A DNA stretch of 63,440 bases, taken from Sphingobacterium nematocida (GTDB lineage Bacteria; Bacteroidota; Bacteroidia; Sphingobacteriales; Sphingobacteriaceae). The notes under the pieces were generated by a model that worked only from the letters and a program-made list of their open reading frames with translations, was not told the origin of the DNA and ran no database searches. Positions 62,984 to 63,440 of this stretch are shown here, in pieces. The stretch covers positions 1-63,440 of the forward strand of contig NZ_FUZF01000025.1 in the NCBI RefSeq assembly GCF_900168125.1. The letters run 5' to 3'. How positions within the stretch are numbered: position 1 is the first letter of the stretch; each line of letters starts with the position of its first letter. The position numbers and the translations under genes are program-made.

Positions 62984-63009
62984 AATACAACAAACACTAT
63001 TGTTGTATT
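62984..63009. repeat. Perfect 10-bp inverted repeat in the Sus-like locus upstream region
   Basis: AATACAACAA and TTGTTGTATT are separated by six bases. It is AT-rich; on the minus strand a T-rich run follows a few bases later, so it could be a weak terminator or a regulator site. I cannot decide from sequence. Confidence 0.6.
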
Positions 63010-63285
63010 AACAACTAAATGACGGAATATTAATGCTGAGCTTAGATACTAAATCAACAAATTTGTAGCCGAAATGATTAATTACGTCGGTTACAAAATG
63101 GAATAGTATATCGTGAAAAAACATCTTATTTAGGTGAAAGGATTCATAAATCCAGTACTCAAGGAAGTTTATTCTTTCGATAAGAGAGTTCGCAGCAGTA
63201 CATAGAAAACGAGAGCGGACGTTCTTCTTACGGTCGGATTAGTCTGGTCTAAATCCTATAATATAAACAACAGGTATATAACAAC
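63010..63285. other. Intergenic region between the 5S rRNA terminator and the Sus-like locus
   Basis: I see no gene, tRNA or convincing promoter in this part of the 570-bp gap. The sequence is AT-rich on the left and more mixed near 63180-63240. No ECF sigma, anti-sigma, hybrid two-component or SusR-type regulator gene is present here. Confidence 0.6.
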
Positions 63286-63320
63286 AAAAAGCCCCTCCAG
63301 TTACCTGAAGGGGCTTTGTA
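63286..63320 (-). terminator. Terminator of the rRNA operon
   Basis: The minus strand reads AAAGCCCCTTCAG, a short loop and CTGGAGGGGCTTT followed by T-rich sequence. The stem pairs GCCCCTCCAG with CTGAAGGGGC, directly downstream of the 5S gene. Confidence 0.9.
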
Positions 63321-63327
63321 TAAAAAA

Positions 63328-63434
63328 AGGCACCGACCTACTCTCCCACCTGTTACGGCAATACCATCGGCTCTGGCGGGCTTGACTTCTCTGTTCGGAA
63401 TGGGAAGAGGTAGACACCGCCGATATAGGCACCT
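63328..63434 (-). rRNA. 5S ribosomal RNA
   Basis: The minus strand contains the conserved 5S core CCGAACAGAGAAGTCAAG, the CCGATGGTA segment and GGGAGAGTAGGTCG near the 3' end. The terminal helix pairs AGGTGCC at the 5' end with GGTGCCT at the 3' end, including G-U pairs, which sets the boundaries to within a few bases. It is the last gene of an rRNA operon whose 23S and 16S genes would lie to the right of the window. Confidence 0.96.
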
Positions 63435-63440
63435 GAAATA

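Noticed and set aside
62984..63009. Intrinsic terminator for the rRNA operon
   Set aside because: The stem is almost all A-T, and a much stronger GC-rich terminator already lies at 63286-63320.

Overview
The window looks like chromosomal DNA of a Bacteroidota bacterium, most likely family Sphingobacteriaceae (Sphingobacterium or a close relative). The evidence is gene content: two SusC/SusD pairs, the gliding lipoprotein GldD, a Bacteroidetes-type omega subunit, a DUF58/MoxR/SpoIIM locus, and an OmpA with thrombospondin type 3-like repeats. Candidate promoters match the Bacteroidetes consensus (TAnnTTTG, sometimes with an upstream TTG), and Shine-Dalgarno sequences are few. The genus is inferred; no 16S gene is in view.

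Layout. 1-311 holds the 3' end of an IS3-type transposase cut by the window edge. 553-6690 (minus) is a tightly overlapping six-gene membrane operon (SpoIIM-like, unknown membrane protein, DUF4129, DUF4350, MoxR ATPase, DUF58), with an RDD membrane protein divergent from it. 7.6-22.6 kb is mostly minus-strand housekeeping: fabD, an M16 peptidase, an outer-membrane barrel protein with its upstream partner, a YfhO-like membrane protein, a TrkA/TrkH potassium uptake pair, an AsmA-like protein and rsgA, with rnhB opposing them. 22.7-42.7 kb is mostly plus-strand core genes: polA, a MORN-repeat protein, a phosphatidylserine decarboxylase, a phosphate group (histidine kinase, PhoU-like DUF47, Pit transporter), OmpA, a TPR-aroE-gldD cluster, an MBL hydrolase overlapping a LolC/E-like permease, and bamD-rpoZ-coaBC.

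42.7-62.8 kb is the accessory highlight: twelve minus-strand genes, eleven of them spaced by 9-18 nt, forming a Sus-like locus. It opens with two tandem quartets (SusC, SusD, fasciclin lipoprotein, large DUF lipoprotein). These are followed by a LamG/alkaline-phosphatase-like lipoprotein, an M60 (enhancin/mucinase-type) metallopeptidase with a discoidin-like domain, a second LamG/phosphatase-like lipoprotein and a discoidin lipoprotein. No glycoside hydrolase, lyase, sulfatase or local regulator is visible, so the likely target is a glycoprotein or protein ligand rather than a plain polysaccharide. Two LacI-type operator matches lie upstream of the first SusC, one of them inside a candidate promoter spacer. 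Beyond this, at the right edge, lies a minus-strand 5S rRNA with its terminator.

Other structure found by reading intergenic DNA: a dispersed repeat of about 97 bp that ends exactly on the start codons of fabD and of the MORN-repeat gene and can fold into a long hairpin; a 20-bp palindrome shared by two leaders; a Pho-box-like 11-bp-period repeat in front of the PhoU-like/Pit genes; and three genes with TAnnTTTG exactly four bases before ATG, suggesting leaderless mRNAs.
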